Shown here one piece after another: positions 26,601 to 36,010 of a DNA stretch of 64,000 bases. The stretch spans positions 1 to 64,000 of the forward strand of contig NZ_JAFCLP010000017.1 in the NCBI RefSeq assembly GCF_018129405.1, read 5' to 3'. The number at the start of each line of letters is the position of its first letter. Positions within the stretch are counted from its first letter, which is position 1. A program made the translations under genes and the position numbers. This DNA comes from Bradyrhizobium iriomotense (GTDB lineage: Bacteria > Pseudomonadota > Alphaproteobacteria > Rhizobiales > Xanthobacteraceae). The notes under the pieces were generated by a model. The model ran no database searches. It saw only the letters and a program-made list of their open reading frames with translations, and was not told where the DNA came from.

Positions 26601-27218
26601 TCATGTCGCCAGTGCAAGGCTTGCCATCATCAGACCGATCGCAGCGATCCAGCCGCCGAGTGCGCGGACGGCAATGGCGCGCCAGGATGTTGCACTGTCC
26701 GAGCTCGTTCGCTTGAATACCGCGGTCAGCGCCATCGTCAGGGTGATGGCGGCGTAGCCGACGCAAGTCAATCCTGCTGCAAACAGCAGCCGGTCGGTTT
26801 CGGGCGCGAGGTCGGCGCCGTTCGCGGCGCCCCGGATCACGGCAACCGCGAAGGCCATCGCGCACAGCAGCACTGTGGGCACCTGCGCCGCGGCTGCGAG
26901 CAGCAGGCCGATTGCGAGCATCATTGCCGCATCCGCAAGCTGCGTGGACGCCGCGCCGAAGACCTGCCCGAGGAGCAAGCCGAACAGCAGTCCGAGCGGA
27001 AATACGGCGATGAGCCAGCGCCCTTTGGCGGCTCCGAGCGTACCCGCCAGCACGCCGGTCGCGGTCCAGAGCACGACATCCTGAAGGTCGGTGAGGGGAT
27101 GCACGACACCCATGTAGAAATCGCCAAGGCGAGCCGCGACGATATGCGCCTCGGCGGCACTTCCGCCGGCGAGCAGCATCGCTGTCGCGATCAACAGGCG
27201 CGCGGAATTCAGCTTCAT
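26601..27218 (-). CDS. HupE/UreJ-family membrane protein (second copy)
   Basis: 205 residues. A signal-like first helix ends at AEA-HIVAARLGDFYMGVVHPLTD, followed by about six hydrophobic helices, the size and layout of HupE/UreJ proteins. The conserved His in the first loop (VHPLTDLQDV) is present, but the usual second acidic-His pair is altered to LQDV, so metal binding may differ. HupE/UreJ proteins are linked to nickel or cobalt uptake. The ATG overlaps the upstream hupE-like stop (ATGA). Start 27218 is chosen from the signal peptide; the frame is open to 27341. Confidence 0.8.
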   Translation of the reverse strand: MKLNSARLLIATAMLLAGGSAAEAHIVAARLGDFYMGVVHPLTDLQDVVLWTATGVLAGTLGAAKGRWLIAVFPLGLLFGLLLGQVFGAASTQLADAAMMLAIGLLLAAAAQVPTVLLCAMAFAVAVIRGAANGADLAPETDRLLFAAGLTCVGYAAITLTMALTAVFKRTSSDSATSWRAIAVRALGGWIAAIGLMMASLALAT

Positions 27219-27820
27219 GCGAAGGCTCCGACGCCCTGCGCGAGGAAATAGCAGCCGATGGCGGCAATGCCGGCCCCAAGTCCCTGGATGAGGCGCTCGC
27301 CGGCGGGCCAGCGCGTCAACGTGCCGATCGCGATGCCGCACAGATGCAACAGGCCGGTGGCGGTGACGAAGCCGACGCCATAGGCCAGCGCATTCGCCGC
27401 GCGCGGCAGCTCGGCGCCATGCGCATGGCCGTGAAAGATCGCGAACATCGCGACGACGATCGCGGCCGCGGCAAAGGGCAGGCGCAGCCGGGCGGCAACG
27501 GCAATTCCCAGGATCACGGCGGAGACGGCAATCATCACCTCCGGCATCGGCAGCGGCACATGCAGCACACCCAGCACTCCGCCGATCGCCATGACGAGCG
27601 GGAAGGTGATCGGCAGGATCCAGATGGCGGGCGCACCGAGCTGCGCGCCCCAGATCCCGACGGCCACCATCGCGATCAGATGGTCGATGCCCGTGACCGG
27701 ATGGAGCAGGCCGCTGGCGAGGCCGCCCGCCACGCCGGCCTGCTCATGCGCGAAAACCGGTTGCATCAGCGCGGACGAAACGATGGCGGTCATCAGGGGG
27801 AGGGGAAGGCGCAAAGACAT
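27215..27820 (-). CDS. HupE/UreJ-family nickel/cobalt-type transporter
   Basis: 201 residues with a signal peptide (cleavage near VFA-HEQAG) and about six membrane helices. It has the family motif HPVTGIDHLIAMVAVG with its His-Pro and Asp-His pairs, and a His-rich FHGHAHG loop, both probably metal ligands. Homologues accompany hydrogenase and urease genes and transport Ni2+ or Co2+; no hydrogenase or urease is present here. Third in a tight operon after the PpiC-like and long HupE-like genes. Confidence 0.88.
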   Translation of the reverse strand: MSLRLPLPLMTAIVSSALMQPVFAHEQAGVAGGLASGLLHPVTGIDHLIAMVAVGIWGAQLGAPAIWILPITFPLVMAIGGVLGVLHVPLPMPEVMIAVSAVILGIAVAARLRLPFAAAAIVVAMFAIFHGHAHGAELPRAANALAYGVGFVTATGLLHLCGIAIGTLTRWPAGERLIQGLGAGIAAIGCYFLAQGVGAFA

Positions 27821-27835
27821 TGTGTGGACTCTCGC

Positions 27836-28828
27836 TCAGATCACGGCGAACACGCGCGCCAGACGGCCGAAGAACCAGAACATCGAGACCGACCCGATGA
27901 GGTAGGCCGGAAGCGCCTCGCCCCAGCGCGGCACGACGGCATCGAGCCGCCGGTGCGCCCAGATCAAGGCGAGCACGAGCAGCACGAAGGCGAGCTGTCC
28001 GATCTCAACGCCGATGTTGAAGAACAGCAACGCTGCGGGAAGCAGGCGACGTTCGAGTCCGAGTCCGGCCAGCGCGCTTGCGAAGCCGATGCCGTGCACC
28101 AGGCCGAAGCTGAATGCCACGATCCAGGGATAGCGGGCGGTGAGCCCGATCTCGCCGCGCTGCTGCTTGACGATTTCCACCCCGACGAAGGCGATGCTCA
28201 ATGCGATGCAGGCGTTGAGCGGGCGTTCCGGCACGCCGATCAGGCCGAAAGCTGCCGCGGCGAGCGAGGCGCTGTGTCCGATCGTGAAGGCCGTGATCGT
28301 CTTCACCAGACGCCAGCCGCCGCCGACGATCCAGATCAGGCCCAGCACGAACAGCAGATGATCGGCGCCGAGCAGGATGTGATCGATGCCGTAGTTCACA
28401 TAGGTCCTGGCCAGCTCGAGCCACACCTCGAGTGTCGGCGCGCCGGTGCCGAGAACGGAGACGACCGGATTGGCCGTCGAGATCGTATAGCTGCGCGGCT
28501 CGCCCTCGATCGGAACGACCTTGATCAGGACGACCGACATGTTGGAGCCGAGATTGGTGATGGTGATCGGGCCCACCAGCCCCTTCGCGCCGCAGTTCAT
28601 CTCGGGCAGGCGGAGAAAGCAGTGCGGCGGCACCCGCAGATCGACCCGCGATGCTCCGATCGAGGGCTCGATGCTCCAGCGGCCGACGAAGGCGCCGGGC
28701 CGGACCTCGCGGAATTCGAGCACGCCCATCGCCGCTTCATGCGCACGGAGCGCCGACGGCCGGATGAGTACGGCCAGCGCCAGCGTCAAAGCCAGCAGCG
28801 CCAATCGCAGATATTGGATCGCTCTCAC
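27836..28828 (-). CDS. Long HupE/UreJ-like membrane protein with periplasmic domain
   Basis: 330 residues. A signal peptide (about 5-29) and an approximately 110-residue periplasmic beta-rich domain are followed by 6-7 membrane helices from about 145. The membrane part includes YGIDHILLGADHLLFVLGL, two Asp-His pairs typical of HupE/UreJ_2 proteins, and GHSASL. Probably a metal or small-ion permease. The GTG start overlaps the stop of the PpiC-like gene (GTGA), so translation is coupled. Its long form, next to two short HupE proteins, gives three related membrane proteins in a row. Confidence 0.82.
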   Translation of the reverse strand: MRAIQYLRLALLALTLALAVLIRPSALRAHEAAMGVLEFREVRPGAFVGRWSIEPSIGASRVDLRVPPHCFLRLPEMNCGAKGLVGPITITNLGSNMSVVLIKVVPIEGEPRSYTISTANPVVSVLGTGAPTLEVWLELARTYVNYGIDHILLGADHLLFVLGLIWIVGGGWRLVKTITAFTIGHSASLAAAAFGLIGVPERPLNACIALSIAFVGVEIVKQQRGEIGLTARYPWIVAFSFGLVHGIGFASALAGLGLERRLLPAALLFFNIGVEIGQLAFVLLVLALIWAHRRLDAVVPRWGEALPAYLIGSVSMFWFFGRLARVFAVI

Positions 28829-29733
28829 GGCTCGTACCGCACTTGATAGGACGCCTTGAGCCGCTTGACCGCTTCCCAGGCTAGCTTGCGGGTCTCATCC
28901 GTATGCCAGATCCTGGCGGCCTCATCCCGGACCTTGTCGAGGCTGGCAAGATCCCCCGGGCGCCGGGAATCCAGCCGGGCGACGTGCCAGCCGTCCTTGG
29001 ATTGCAGCAGCTTCCATTCCCCTTCCGGTATCGCCAGCAGTTGATCGCGGAAATTGTCGCCGAAGCCTGCGGCAAGACTTTCGACCGGCCGGGCCAGGAC
29101 GGCGCGCGTGAGATGCTGCAGCTCTTCGGATTCGCGCTGCTGGACGATGTCGTCGAGCTGACGCTGCGCCGTCGCCCGGTCCGTAGGCGGGGTGATGTAG
29201 AAGGAGACGCGCTCCGGCTCGTCGAAGCGGGCGTGATTTTCCGCAAACCATGCCTGGAGCTGCTCGTCCGTAGGGCGCGGGACGCGGATCTGGTCGAAGA
29301 TCAGCAACTGCATCTTGAAGGCAATCCGGTCGCGGATCGTCTCGTCGCCGCGGTCGACACCAAGCGCCTTGCCTTCGCGGTAGAGGATCTCGCTTGCGAC
29401 CCAGCTGTCGATCATCTTCTGGAGCTGCTCACCGGACGGGGCGCGTTCCTTGTCCTCGTCGAAATTGTCGATGAAGGACTGGCGCATCGCCTTGGTGACC
29501 GTGATGACCTTTTCGTCCTTGGCGGGGGGATGCAGCACGGCGTCGATGCTGAAAATGATCGCTCCGAGCAGGGTGAAGTGCAGCAAGGGTTCGCGCGACA
29601 GCCGCACAAGCGCTGATACAAAGGGGTGCGTGGACTTCGTCGCGCCACGGGCGACATCGGCGCCCGGGTCCGAACCTCCCGCGTGCGATATCGGAAAGGA
29701 CTGCACTTCAACTGGTGTCGCCGGCATTGACAT
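28825..29733 (-). CDS. Membrane-anchored PpiC/SurA-like peptidylprolyl isomerase
   Basis: 302 residues: a cytoplasmic N-tail, one membrane helix (about 50-68, LLHFTLLGAIIFSIDAVL) and then a periplasmic domain. A SurA-type N-domain (VTKAMRQSFIDNF, ILYREGKALG) precedes a parvulin-like domain (about 175-290) containing ERVSFYITPP and GEWKLLQSKDGWHVARLDSR. Members of this type sit beside HupE/UreJ-like genes in many genomes and may help fold partner membrane or exported proteins. First gene of the minus-strand HupE operon, divergent from the PHP-like gene. Confidence 0.82.
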   Translation of the reverse strand: MSMPATPVEVQSFPISHAGGSDPGADVARGATKSTHPFVSALVRLSREPLLHFTLLGAIIFSIDAVLHPPAKDEKVITVTKAMRQSFIDNFDEDKERAPSGEQLQKMIDSWVASEILYREGKALGVDRGDETIRDRIAFKMQLLIFDQIRVPRPTDEQLQAWFAENHARFDEPERVSFYITPPTDRATAQRQLDDIVQQRESEELQHLTRAVLARPVESLAAGFGDNFRDQLLAIPEGEWKLLQSKDGWHVARLDSRRPGDLASLDKVRDEAARIWHTDETRKLAWEAVKRLKASYQVRYEP

Positions 29734-30024
29734 ATGGTTGTCACAAATCTCACAGCACGCGCCGCCGCTTTATGCGGCAGAGCATTTCAACTGTCATCTT
29801 CAAGCGGCGCGGAAAATGCAACGGACAAACGCTGGAGGCAAGATGCCTGGCGGAAATTGCCGACCTGCGCGCACCAAACATAAATCCTTCACGAAGCTGT
29901 ATCGGAACTCTGGTCATCATCGCCGCGCGCAGGGAGTCGCTCACGCCGTTGGATCACATGGTGTTCGAATTCCCAAAGTCTCTGTTGTTGTTTCGCGATA
30001 TCTGACTTGAATGAGGGGAGATAG

Positions 30025-32046
30025 ATGTTTCCATCTGGCAAGACGATCCTGTTGACCGCCGCATCGGCATCATTGGCGCTGACTCAGAGCGCTGCAGCGG
30101 AGGAGTTCGGTCGGGGCGAGCGCCGCGGCAATCCCTATGTCGCCGGCGACATGCACAATCACAACACTTGCACGGATGGTTCGGTTGCCGCCGGCTACGT
30201 GATCGACCGCGCGGTCGGGCGGGGCACCGCGTCGGCAGGCGGCAACAATTTCGACCTCGACTGGTTCACGCTCGGCAACCACGGCGGTTCCGGTAATCGC
30301 GACTGCCGCTTCAGCGACACCAGCGCCAATATTCCGGGACAGACCACGACGACCTGGAGCCAGACGCTCGGCCAGACCATCGACGGGATCACCATCAGCA
30401 GCCTGAAGGGCACCCCGAACGGCTCCGGCACCGGCGCGCAGATGTGGCGCTGGCAGTCGATCCGCGAGGTCGAGTACCCGACCATCGTCAATCGTTCGGC
30501 GCGCTACGACAAGGTGCTGATCGAGGGCCTCGAGTGGATCGCGCCCGGCCACGAACACGTCGACGTCGCCGTCATCACCGGGCAGCACCCCGGGCGGCAC
30601 CCGCACAAGGGGACCGGCAACGCCGACAAGATGGCGGAATTCGAATACCGCTTCGACCGCGCCGACACCGACGCGATCGGCCCCGTCATCGACGCCGGCG
30701 GCAACCAGCTCTGGCCGGGCAAGGACAACGTCAACAACACCGGCACGGCCGGCCATCAGAAGGCGCTTTCGGGCATCAAGTGGTTGCAGGCGAACTATCC
30801 GCTGCAATCCTACGTCATCCCGACCCACACCGAACGCCAGGGGCCGTTCAACCCGACCGCCAGCAAGGGCTACAACATCGAGCATTTCCGCGACTTCAAC
30901 AATGCGGGCCCGACGGTGGCGTTCGGCATCGAATCGCCCGGTCACTTCGCCGAAGGCGGCGTCAATGGCGGTTCCGGCTCCTACGGCACAGGCGCGGTCG
31001 GCGGCGGCACCTACGGCATGAGCGGCATCTACACCGCGAAGGTCGGCGGCCTATGGGATGGCATGCTCGGCGAAGGCCGCAACTTCTTCATCTATGTGAG
31101 CTCCGACTGGCACAGCCGCGGCGCCGGCGGTGCGCGCGATTCCTTCACGACCGCCGACTTTATTCCCGGCGAATACACCAAGCTCTATGTTCCGAACGCC
31201 GGACGGTTCTCGTCGCAGCACGTCGTCGACGGCATGCGCTCGGGCAACTCGTACTCGGTCAACGCGGACCTCATCGGTCCGGATCTGGTGTTCCGCGCCA
31301 AGACGCGTGGCGACGACTGGAAGACCATGGGTGAGACTCTGGTCGTGCGGCCCGGCGAGAAGATCACGGTCGAGATGGAGCTGACCGTTCCGAACGAGAA
31401 CAATAGCCCCTACACCTTCAACAACCCGCTGCTGCTGCCGGTGGGGATCAAGCAGCCGCTCAACAAGCCGTCGCTCGACCACGTCGATCTGATCACCGGT
31501 CAGATCACCGGCGTCGTTGCGCCTGACGCGCCCAACTATGCGGTGGCGAATGCCGCGGGCACGGCCGGCGCGTCGATTGTGTACAACCCCTCGGCGACCA
31601 TCGCCCGGCAGATCCCCGCGACGCAGATGCATCGCGAGCATCGGGGCGACCGTGACGGCGTGCGGCTGCGGTTCACGACGACGTTTACCGCGGGCACCAA
31701 GCCATTCTACATCCGCGCCCGCGGAACCAACATTCCGAACGGCACCCCGAACGTCAGTGATACCGCCGGAAATCCGCTGCTCGATGCCAACAACGCGCAG
31801 GTCAGCTGCATCGACCCGGCATGCCCGACGCATCTGGAGACGGTGAATGGCGCCAAGAAGGTGACCCACGACGTTCAGGCCTACTCGAACGCCTGGTTCT
31901 ATGCCAACCCGATCTTCGTCAGGCCTGAAGGCTCGCCGAAGCTCCTGGTCGAGACCAATGCCGAGCTGGCGCGTCGGCTCGGGCAGCGGGCTGAGCACGA
32001 TCACCACGACCACGACGATGATTATCATCATCACGATCACCACTGA
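30025..32046 (+). CDS. Exported PHP-like metallohydrolase with His/Asp-rich tail
   Basis: 673 residues with a signal peptide (about 1-25, AAA-EE). The PHP-type first motif DMHNHNTCTDG (His44, His46) is followed by a probable metal-ligand set: LGNHGG, LIEGLEWIAPGHEH, VIPTHTERQ and YVSSDWHSRG. The last residues (HDHHDHDDDYHHHDHH) form a strong metal-binding tail. PHP proteins are phosphoesterases; the exported, large form recalls DUF3604-type proteins found near HupE genes. It is divergent from the PpiC-HupE operon, suggesting a shared, metal-dependent job in the periplasm. GAGGGGAG precedes the ATG. Substrate unknown. Confidence 0.78.
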   Translation: MFPSGKTILLTAASASLALTQSAAAEEFGRGERRGNPYVAGDMHNHNTCTDGSVAAGYVIDRAVGRGTASAGGNNFDLDWFTLGNHGGSGNRDCRFSDTSANIPGQTTTTWSQTLGQTIDGITISSLKGTPNGSGTGAQMWRWQSIREVEYPTIVNRSARYDKVLIEGLEWIAPGHEHVDVAVITGQHPGRHPHKGTGNADKMAEFEYRFDRADTDAIGPVIDAGGNQLWPGKDNVNNTGTAGHQKALSGIKWLQANYPLQSYVIPTHTERQGPFNPTASKGYNIEHFRDFNNAGPTVAFGIESPGHFAEGGVNGGSGSYGTGAVGGGTYGMSGIYTAKVGGLWDGMLGEGRNFFIYVSSDWHSRGAGGARDSFTTADFIPGEYTKLYVPNAGRFSSQHVVDGMRSGNSYSVNADLIGPDLVFRAKTRGDDWKTMGETLVVRPGEKITVEMELTVPNENNSPYTFNNPLLLPVGIKQPLNKPSLDHVDLITGQITGVVAPDAPNYAVANAAGTAGASIVYNPSATIARQIPATQMHREHRGDRDGVRLRFTTTFTAGTKPFYIRARGTNIPNGTPNVSDTAGNPLLDANNAQVSCIDPACPTHLETVNGAKKVTHDVQAYSNAWFYANPIFVRPEGSPKLLVETNAELARRLGQRAEHDHHDHDDDYHHHDHH

Positions 32047-32063
32047 CGTGATCTGAGGCCATC

Positions 32064-32100
32064 CGGCGGGGCGCAATTTGCGTCCCGCCGCACTCGTTTT
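32064..32100 (+). terminator. Candidate intrinsic terminator of the PHP-like gene
   Basis: An 11-bp GC-rich stem with one G-T pair (32064-32074 with 32080-32090, 5-nt loop AATTT) is followed by CACTCGTTTT. It starts 17 bp after the stop codon. The T-run is short and offset from the stem. Confidence 0.65.
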
Positions 32101-32123
32101 GAAGCGGGCTGTTGCTGCTCGGA

Positions 32124-32474
32124 ATGACCGACATGTATCTGTTTCGTATCACCGTCTGTGCAGTCGGCCTGCTTGCGGGCCTCGGCTGTGCTGTGGCCGC
32201 TCCCGATGCTGCCGCGCCCGTCTCGGAGGAGCCAACCCGGGACGATTGCAATGCTGCGGTCGCGGAGGCGCGCACATTGGCGGCGGCTTTGCCGCCCGAT
32301 CATCTGTCGCGCTACTTCGCCGAGCGGCACTTGCATCAGGCGCTGGTGGAAGCCGGCAATGGCGAGTTCGACGAATGTCTCGACATGGCCGCGCGTGCCT
32401 CTGTCGAGGTGCGCGAACGACGCCACGAACTGCGGCCCGGCGAGAAGTTGAAAGTGCTGGGGGCCGACGAGTAG
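32124..32474 (+). CDS. Small exported protein
   Basis: 116 residues from ATG 32124; ATG 32133 is equally possible and directly precedes the signal peptide (MYLFRITVCAVGLLAGLGCAVAA). The mature part is helical and acidic, with two Cys (DDCNAAVAEA, EFDECLDMA) and a DHLSRYFAERHLHQALVEAGNGEFDEC segment. The second half resembles small exported proteins of rhizobia with this helical layout. Function unknown. It lies between the PHP-like gene and the 2OG oxygenase. Confidence 0.65.
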   Translation: MTDMYLFRITVCAVGLLAGLGCAVAAPDAAAPVSEEPTRDDCNAAVAEARTLAAALPPDHLSRYFAERHLHQALVEAGNGEFDECLDMAARASVEVRERRHELRPGEKLKVLGADE

Positions 32475-32575
32475 CAGGATCGGAGAATTTTAGAGATCCT
32501 TCGCGCTGTCATCGCAGTGTCATCTTAGCCCGCGCATTGTCTGCCCGCGTTTCAAGAACAGGGTGACGTTGCGAC

Positions 32576-33199
32576 ATGGATCAGATCGAGCCGCTTTTTC
32601 CGATTCCCCTCCTGCGCTCGCCCGGGCTGCTGCCGCCCTCGCTGAATGAAGCCGCCGTGGCCGCGATCCGGAATACCCGGATCGAGGGCAATCTGCGTTC
32701 GGGCCAGCTCTTCCACACCGAAGTTGCCGATCCCCGCGACAACGAGCTGTTTCGCCAGATTGCCGAGCTTGCCGTCCCCAAGCTTGTCGATTTCGGTGTC
32801 CTGCTGTTCGGCGAAGAGCTGCGCTGGACCGTCAAGGAGATGTGGACCAACATGCTCGAGACCGGCGGAAACCAGACGCTGCATTCCCACGCCAACAGCT
32901 TCGTCTCCGGCATCTTTTACCTGACGCCCTCGCATCCGGCCTGCAAGACGGTCTTCGTGCGGCCGCCCGGCGGCTTCGACTTCTCCTTCCGGCATCACAC
33001 GCGCGAAGCCGCCATCGGGCCGTTCAACGCGGGCAAGTATGCCTTGCCGGAGGCCGAGCCCGGCGATCTCGTGCTGTTTCCAAGCTATCTCTATCACGAG
33101 GTGCCGAGGAATCAGGGCGGTCAGAGAATCACGATCGCCTTCAACGCCATTCCCGATCATCTCGACTGCTGGGGTTATCGCGTCAACTTCGCGCCGTAG
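32576..33199 (+). CDS. 2-oxoglutarate/Fe(II) oxygenase-like protein (TIGR02466 type)
   Basis: 207 residues. The jelly-roll iron site shows as HSHANSFVSGIFYL (first His and partner), a second His in LYHEVPRN and the 2-oxoglutarate Arg in GQRITIAFN. The family is a putative 2OG-Fe(II) oxygenase group of unknown substrate. It ends 10 bp from the converging MFS/SpeE gene. Genes of this type often lie beside secreted peptide or metallophore genes, but no such peptide is evident here. Confidence 0.85.
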   Translation: MDQIEPLFPIPLLRSPGLLPPSLNEAAVAAIRNTRIEGNLRSGQLFHTEVADPRDNELFRQIAELAVPKLVDFGVLLFGEELRWTVKEMWTNMLETGGNQTLHSHANSFVSGIFYLTPSHPACKTVFVRPPGGFDFSFRHHTREAAIGPFNAGKYALPEAEPGDLVLFPSYLYHEVPRNQGGQRITIAFNAIPDHLDCWGYRVNFAP

Positions 33200-33209
33200 G
33201 GCCGGCGGA

Positions 33210-35837
33210 TCACTCGTTTCTCAGGCCGAATTCGCGCAGCAGCAGCTCCCGCGCTTCCGGCCTCGAGGGCGCCGCCTCATTGATCCTGCGCAACAGGCGC
33301 GCCGCCGCCGTGCGGTCCGAGCCGAGCAGGGATTTTGCCATGCCCATCAGCGGTCCATAGGCAGGATCGAACTCGGGGCTCAGGCGAAGCGCGGCGACGA
33401 GGCCCGGGGAGGCGGCTTCGATCAGGGCGGCCCCGCGCGGATCGCCGGGCAGCGACGCGCCGGCCTCGAGGAAGCGGTTGCGCGCGCGCCAGTAGGCGGT
33501 GAGGCGCGCGCTCAGCGCATCGCGCACGGCGCCGTCAGAAAGGAGCTCTTTCGGATCCGGCTGAATGTCCTTCATAACAGCAAGCAGCAGCGACCAGGGG
33601 GCTGCCCGGAGCGCACGGACATTCCGCCGCGCATCGAACGTCACGAACGGATAGTCATCCGTGTTGCGCGGACCTTGGCCGGCGAAGGCGGAGAGGGCGC
33701 GCGGACCTCCGACATACTGGCCGAGCAGGTCGATCGATGCCTCGAACCCCAGCGGCCGCACCACCTTCGCGGTCGCGGGATCGTGCAGCCGCGCTTCCAG
33801 CGCATCGACATCGAGATGGCCGCCGTCGCGCGTTCCGATCAGGGCAAGCATGGGTGTGCGGACGCTGTAGTGATTGAGCCAGGCCGCGCCGTCGGGATAG
33901 ACGTCGAGAAAGCCGCGGATGATGGCGCGGAGCGATGGCATGTCGAGCTGGTACAGCGGCAGCCATTGGCAAAAGATGCCGCCGGAAGCCAGCCTGCGTT
34001 TTACCGCCTGGAAATGCTCCACCGTATAGAGCGCGCCGCTACCGTCGAGCGCGGGGTGAAACAGGTCGGCAATGATCACGTCGTGCTGGCCCGTATCCGC
34101 CGCGACGTAGCGGCGCGCGTCCGCCACGGTCAGCCGCGGCACTGACGCCGCCTGTGGATCGACGAACCAGGGCAGCAGATCCACCACTTCCCGCGAGAGC
34201 TCGACGCCGCGCACGCTGACACCGGGCATCTGCGTTCCGCCGACCATGGTGGCGCCCGTGCCGATGCCGAGGAACAAGGCCCGATGCGGTGCCTTGTGAA
34301 GCAACAGCGGCAGCATCGCCTGGCGGTAGTCGGACCGCGTCGAGCTCGTTCCGCCCATGCGGAAATGACCGTTGACCTCGAGGTAGCGCGTCCCTGCTGC
34401 GTCATCGACGACACTCGCCGTCGCCATCGGCCCTTCACGGACCGCGAGCAGCGCGCCACCCGCGGGCATGCGCGTCAGTGGTGGCGCAGGATCGAGCCAC
34501 AGCACGAGCGCGAAGGTTGCAGGTAGCGCGGACCACAGCAATGCCGATCGGCTCGGCGGCAGCAGCAGCAGATAGCCCACTGCGACGGCAAGCAGCGCCG
34601 TCCAGGCGCCAAAGGCCGGGATCAGGAATTGCGCCGCCAGCAGCGGCGCGATGCAGGCGCCGAGACTGTTGATGCCGACCGCCGCGCCGACCGAGCCGCG
34701 CTGATCGCTCACCCGCTGCGCCAGCAGGCCGAACAGTGCGCCCATCGCGGTCGCGGGAACCAGGAAGAGGGCGATCGCCACCGCCAGTTCGCCGAAGACG
34801 TCCGCAGGCGATGCAATCTCGACCAGCCGGCCGGCATAGGGCGCAAGCGCGGCGGTCGCGATGCAGGCGAATGCCGTTGCGGCGAGCAGGCCGCGGAGAT
34901 TTCCGTCAGTCGCCTCTCGCCCGGTCCGCTGCCAGAGCAGGCCGCCTGCCGCGGTGCCGAGCAGATACGCTGCCAGCAATCCTGCGAAGGTGTAGACGGT
35001 GTCTTCCATCACCTGTGCAGCAAGCCGGACAACGAGAACCTCGAATGTGATTCCGAGCAGTCCCGTGGCGAACAAGGTGATCGTAAGCCGCACGTCGCGA
35101 ATTCGTTCGGGCCGCAGCTGTTCGGCATCGGCTTTGCCCGCTCCAGGTCCAAGCGCAAGCGCAGCCAGAGCGCAGAGCGCGTTGACGCCGGCGAGGCAGA
35201 GCAACGTTCCCGAAAACCCCAGCGTCGGGATCAGGAGGAATGTGGAGGCGAGTGTGCCGGCCAGAGCCCCGGCCGTATTCGCGCCATACACGCCTGACGT
35301 GACGCGTGCCTCGCCGCGCGCGTGCCGCGTCATCCGCTCCAGCGCGGCCAGGGTGCCGCCCATGGCGATCGTTGCGGGGAGCAGTACGAGCGTCGGCAGC
35401 GCGAGGCTCCCGGCCCACAGCAGGACCTGCGACGGTTCGGTGCCGAGCAGAGGCGGCAGGGCCCGCCCGGCCGCCGGCAGCAGCCACACGCTGATCAGGC
35501 CCCACACGGCGATGGCGGCCTCAAGGACCGCATAGACACGCCATGGCGATGTCGAGCGGCGGATCAGCCGATCAAGTGCGAACGCGCCGAGTGCGAGGCC
35601 GCCGAAAAATCCGGCAATGACACCCAGCACCGCCATCATCTCGGTGCCGAGTGCAAGGCTCAACTGGCGCGTCCACACGATCTCGTAGCCGAGGCCCGCA
35701 AAGCCCGACGCCGTCACGACGGGGACCAGCGCCCAAGGGCGTGCAGCCTGTCCACGCATCGATGCGGCCTCGTCGTGTGCCGTGCGCGCGAACCGCTCTG
35801 CCGAGGCGATCAAAGTGACGTCCGGCTCAGATTGCAT
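33210..35837 (-). CDS. Fused MFS-like membrane / spermidine-synthase-like protein
   Basis: 875 residues. The N-terminal ~440 residues form 12 or more hydrophobic helices (for example FAGLGYEIVWTRQLSLALG, typical of this fusion family). The C-terminal half (about 480-740) is a spermidine-synthase-like Rossmann domain: FLGIGTGATMVGG, RGVELSREVVDLLPWF, VADARRYV and DLFHPALDGSGALYTVEHF. A helical tail of ~120 residues follows. Such fusions occur widely but their substrates are unknown; some relatives are annotated polyamine aminopropyltransferases. Strong AGGAGTTAAGGGG precedes the ATG. It converges on the 2OG-oxygenase gene. Confidence 0.88.
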   Translation of the reverse strand: MQSEPDVTLIASAERFARTAHDEAASMRGQAARPWALVPVVTASGFAGLGYEIVWTRQLSLALGTEMMAVLGVIAGFFGGLALGAFALDRLIRRSTSPWRVYAVLEAAIAVWGLISVWLLPAAGRALPPLLGTEPSQVLLWAGSLALPTLVLLPATIAMGGTLAALERMTRHARGEARVTSGVYGANTAGALAGTLASTFLLIPTLGFSGTLLCLAGVNALCALAALALGPGAGKADAEQLRPERIRDVRLTITLFATGLLGITFEVLVVRLAAQVMEDTVYTFAGLLAAYLLGTAAGGLLWQRTGREATDGNLRGLLAATAFACIATAALAPYAGRLVEIASPADVFGELAVAIALFLVPATAMGALFGLLAQRVSDQRGSVGAAVGINSLGACIAPLLAAQFLIPAFGAWTALLAVAVGYLLLLPPSRSALLWSALPATFALVLWLDPAPPLTRMPAGGALLAVREGPMATASVVDDAAGTRYLEVNGHFRMGGTSSTRSDYRQAMLPLLLHKAPHRALFLGIGTGATMVGGTQMPGVSVRGVELSREVVDLLPWFVDPQAASVPRLTVADARRYVAADTGQHDVIIADLFHPALDGSGALYTVEHFQAVKRRLASGGIFCQWLPLYQLDMPSLRAIIRGFLDVYPDGAAWLNHYSVRTPMLALIGTRDGGHLDVDALEARLHDPATAKVVRPLGFEASIDLLGQYVGGPRALSAFAGQGPRNTDDYPFVTFDARRNVRALRAAPWSLLLAVMKDIQPDPKELLSDGAVRDALSARLTAYWRARNRFLEAGASLPGDPRGAALIEAASPGLVAALRLSPEFDPAYGPLMGMAKSLLGSDRTAAARLLRRINEAAPSRPEARELLLREFGLRNE

Positions 35838-36010
35838 TCCCCTTAACTCCTGCCTCGAACACGACCGGCTGGGTGGTCGGAGCCGGGTCTTGCATCAGCC
35901 GAACGTGTGCTCTCTCGGCCAATCAAAGCATCCGCTCTATGTCAGATTTTTTCAGGATTTATGACGGCCTGCACCGGTGGCTTCCATGCCGGTTCGGCAA
36001 ATCGCAGCGA

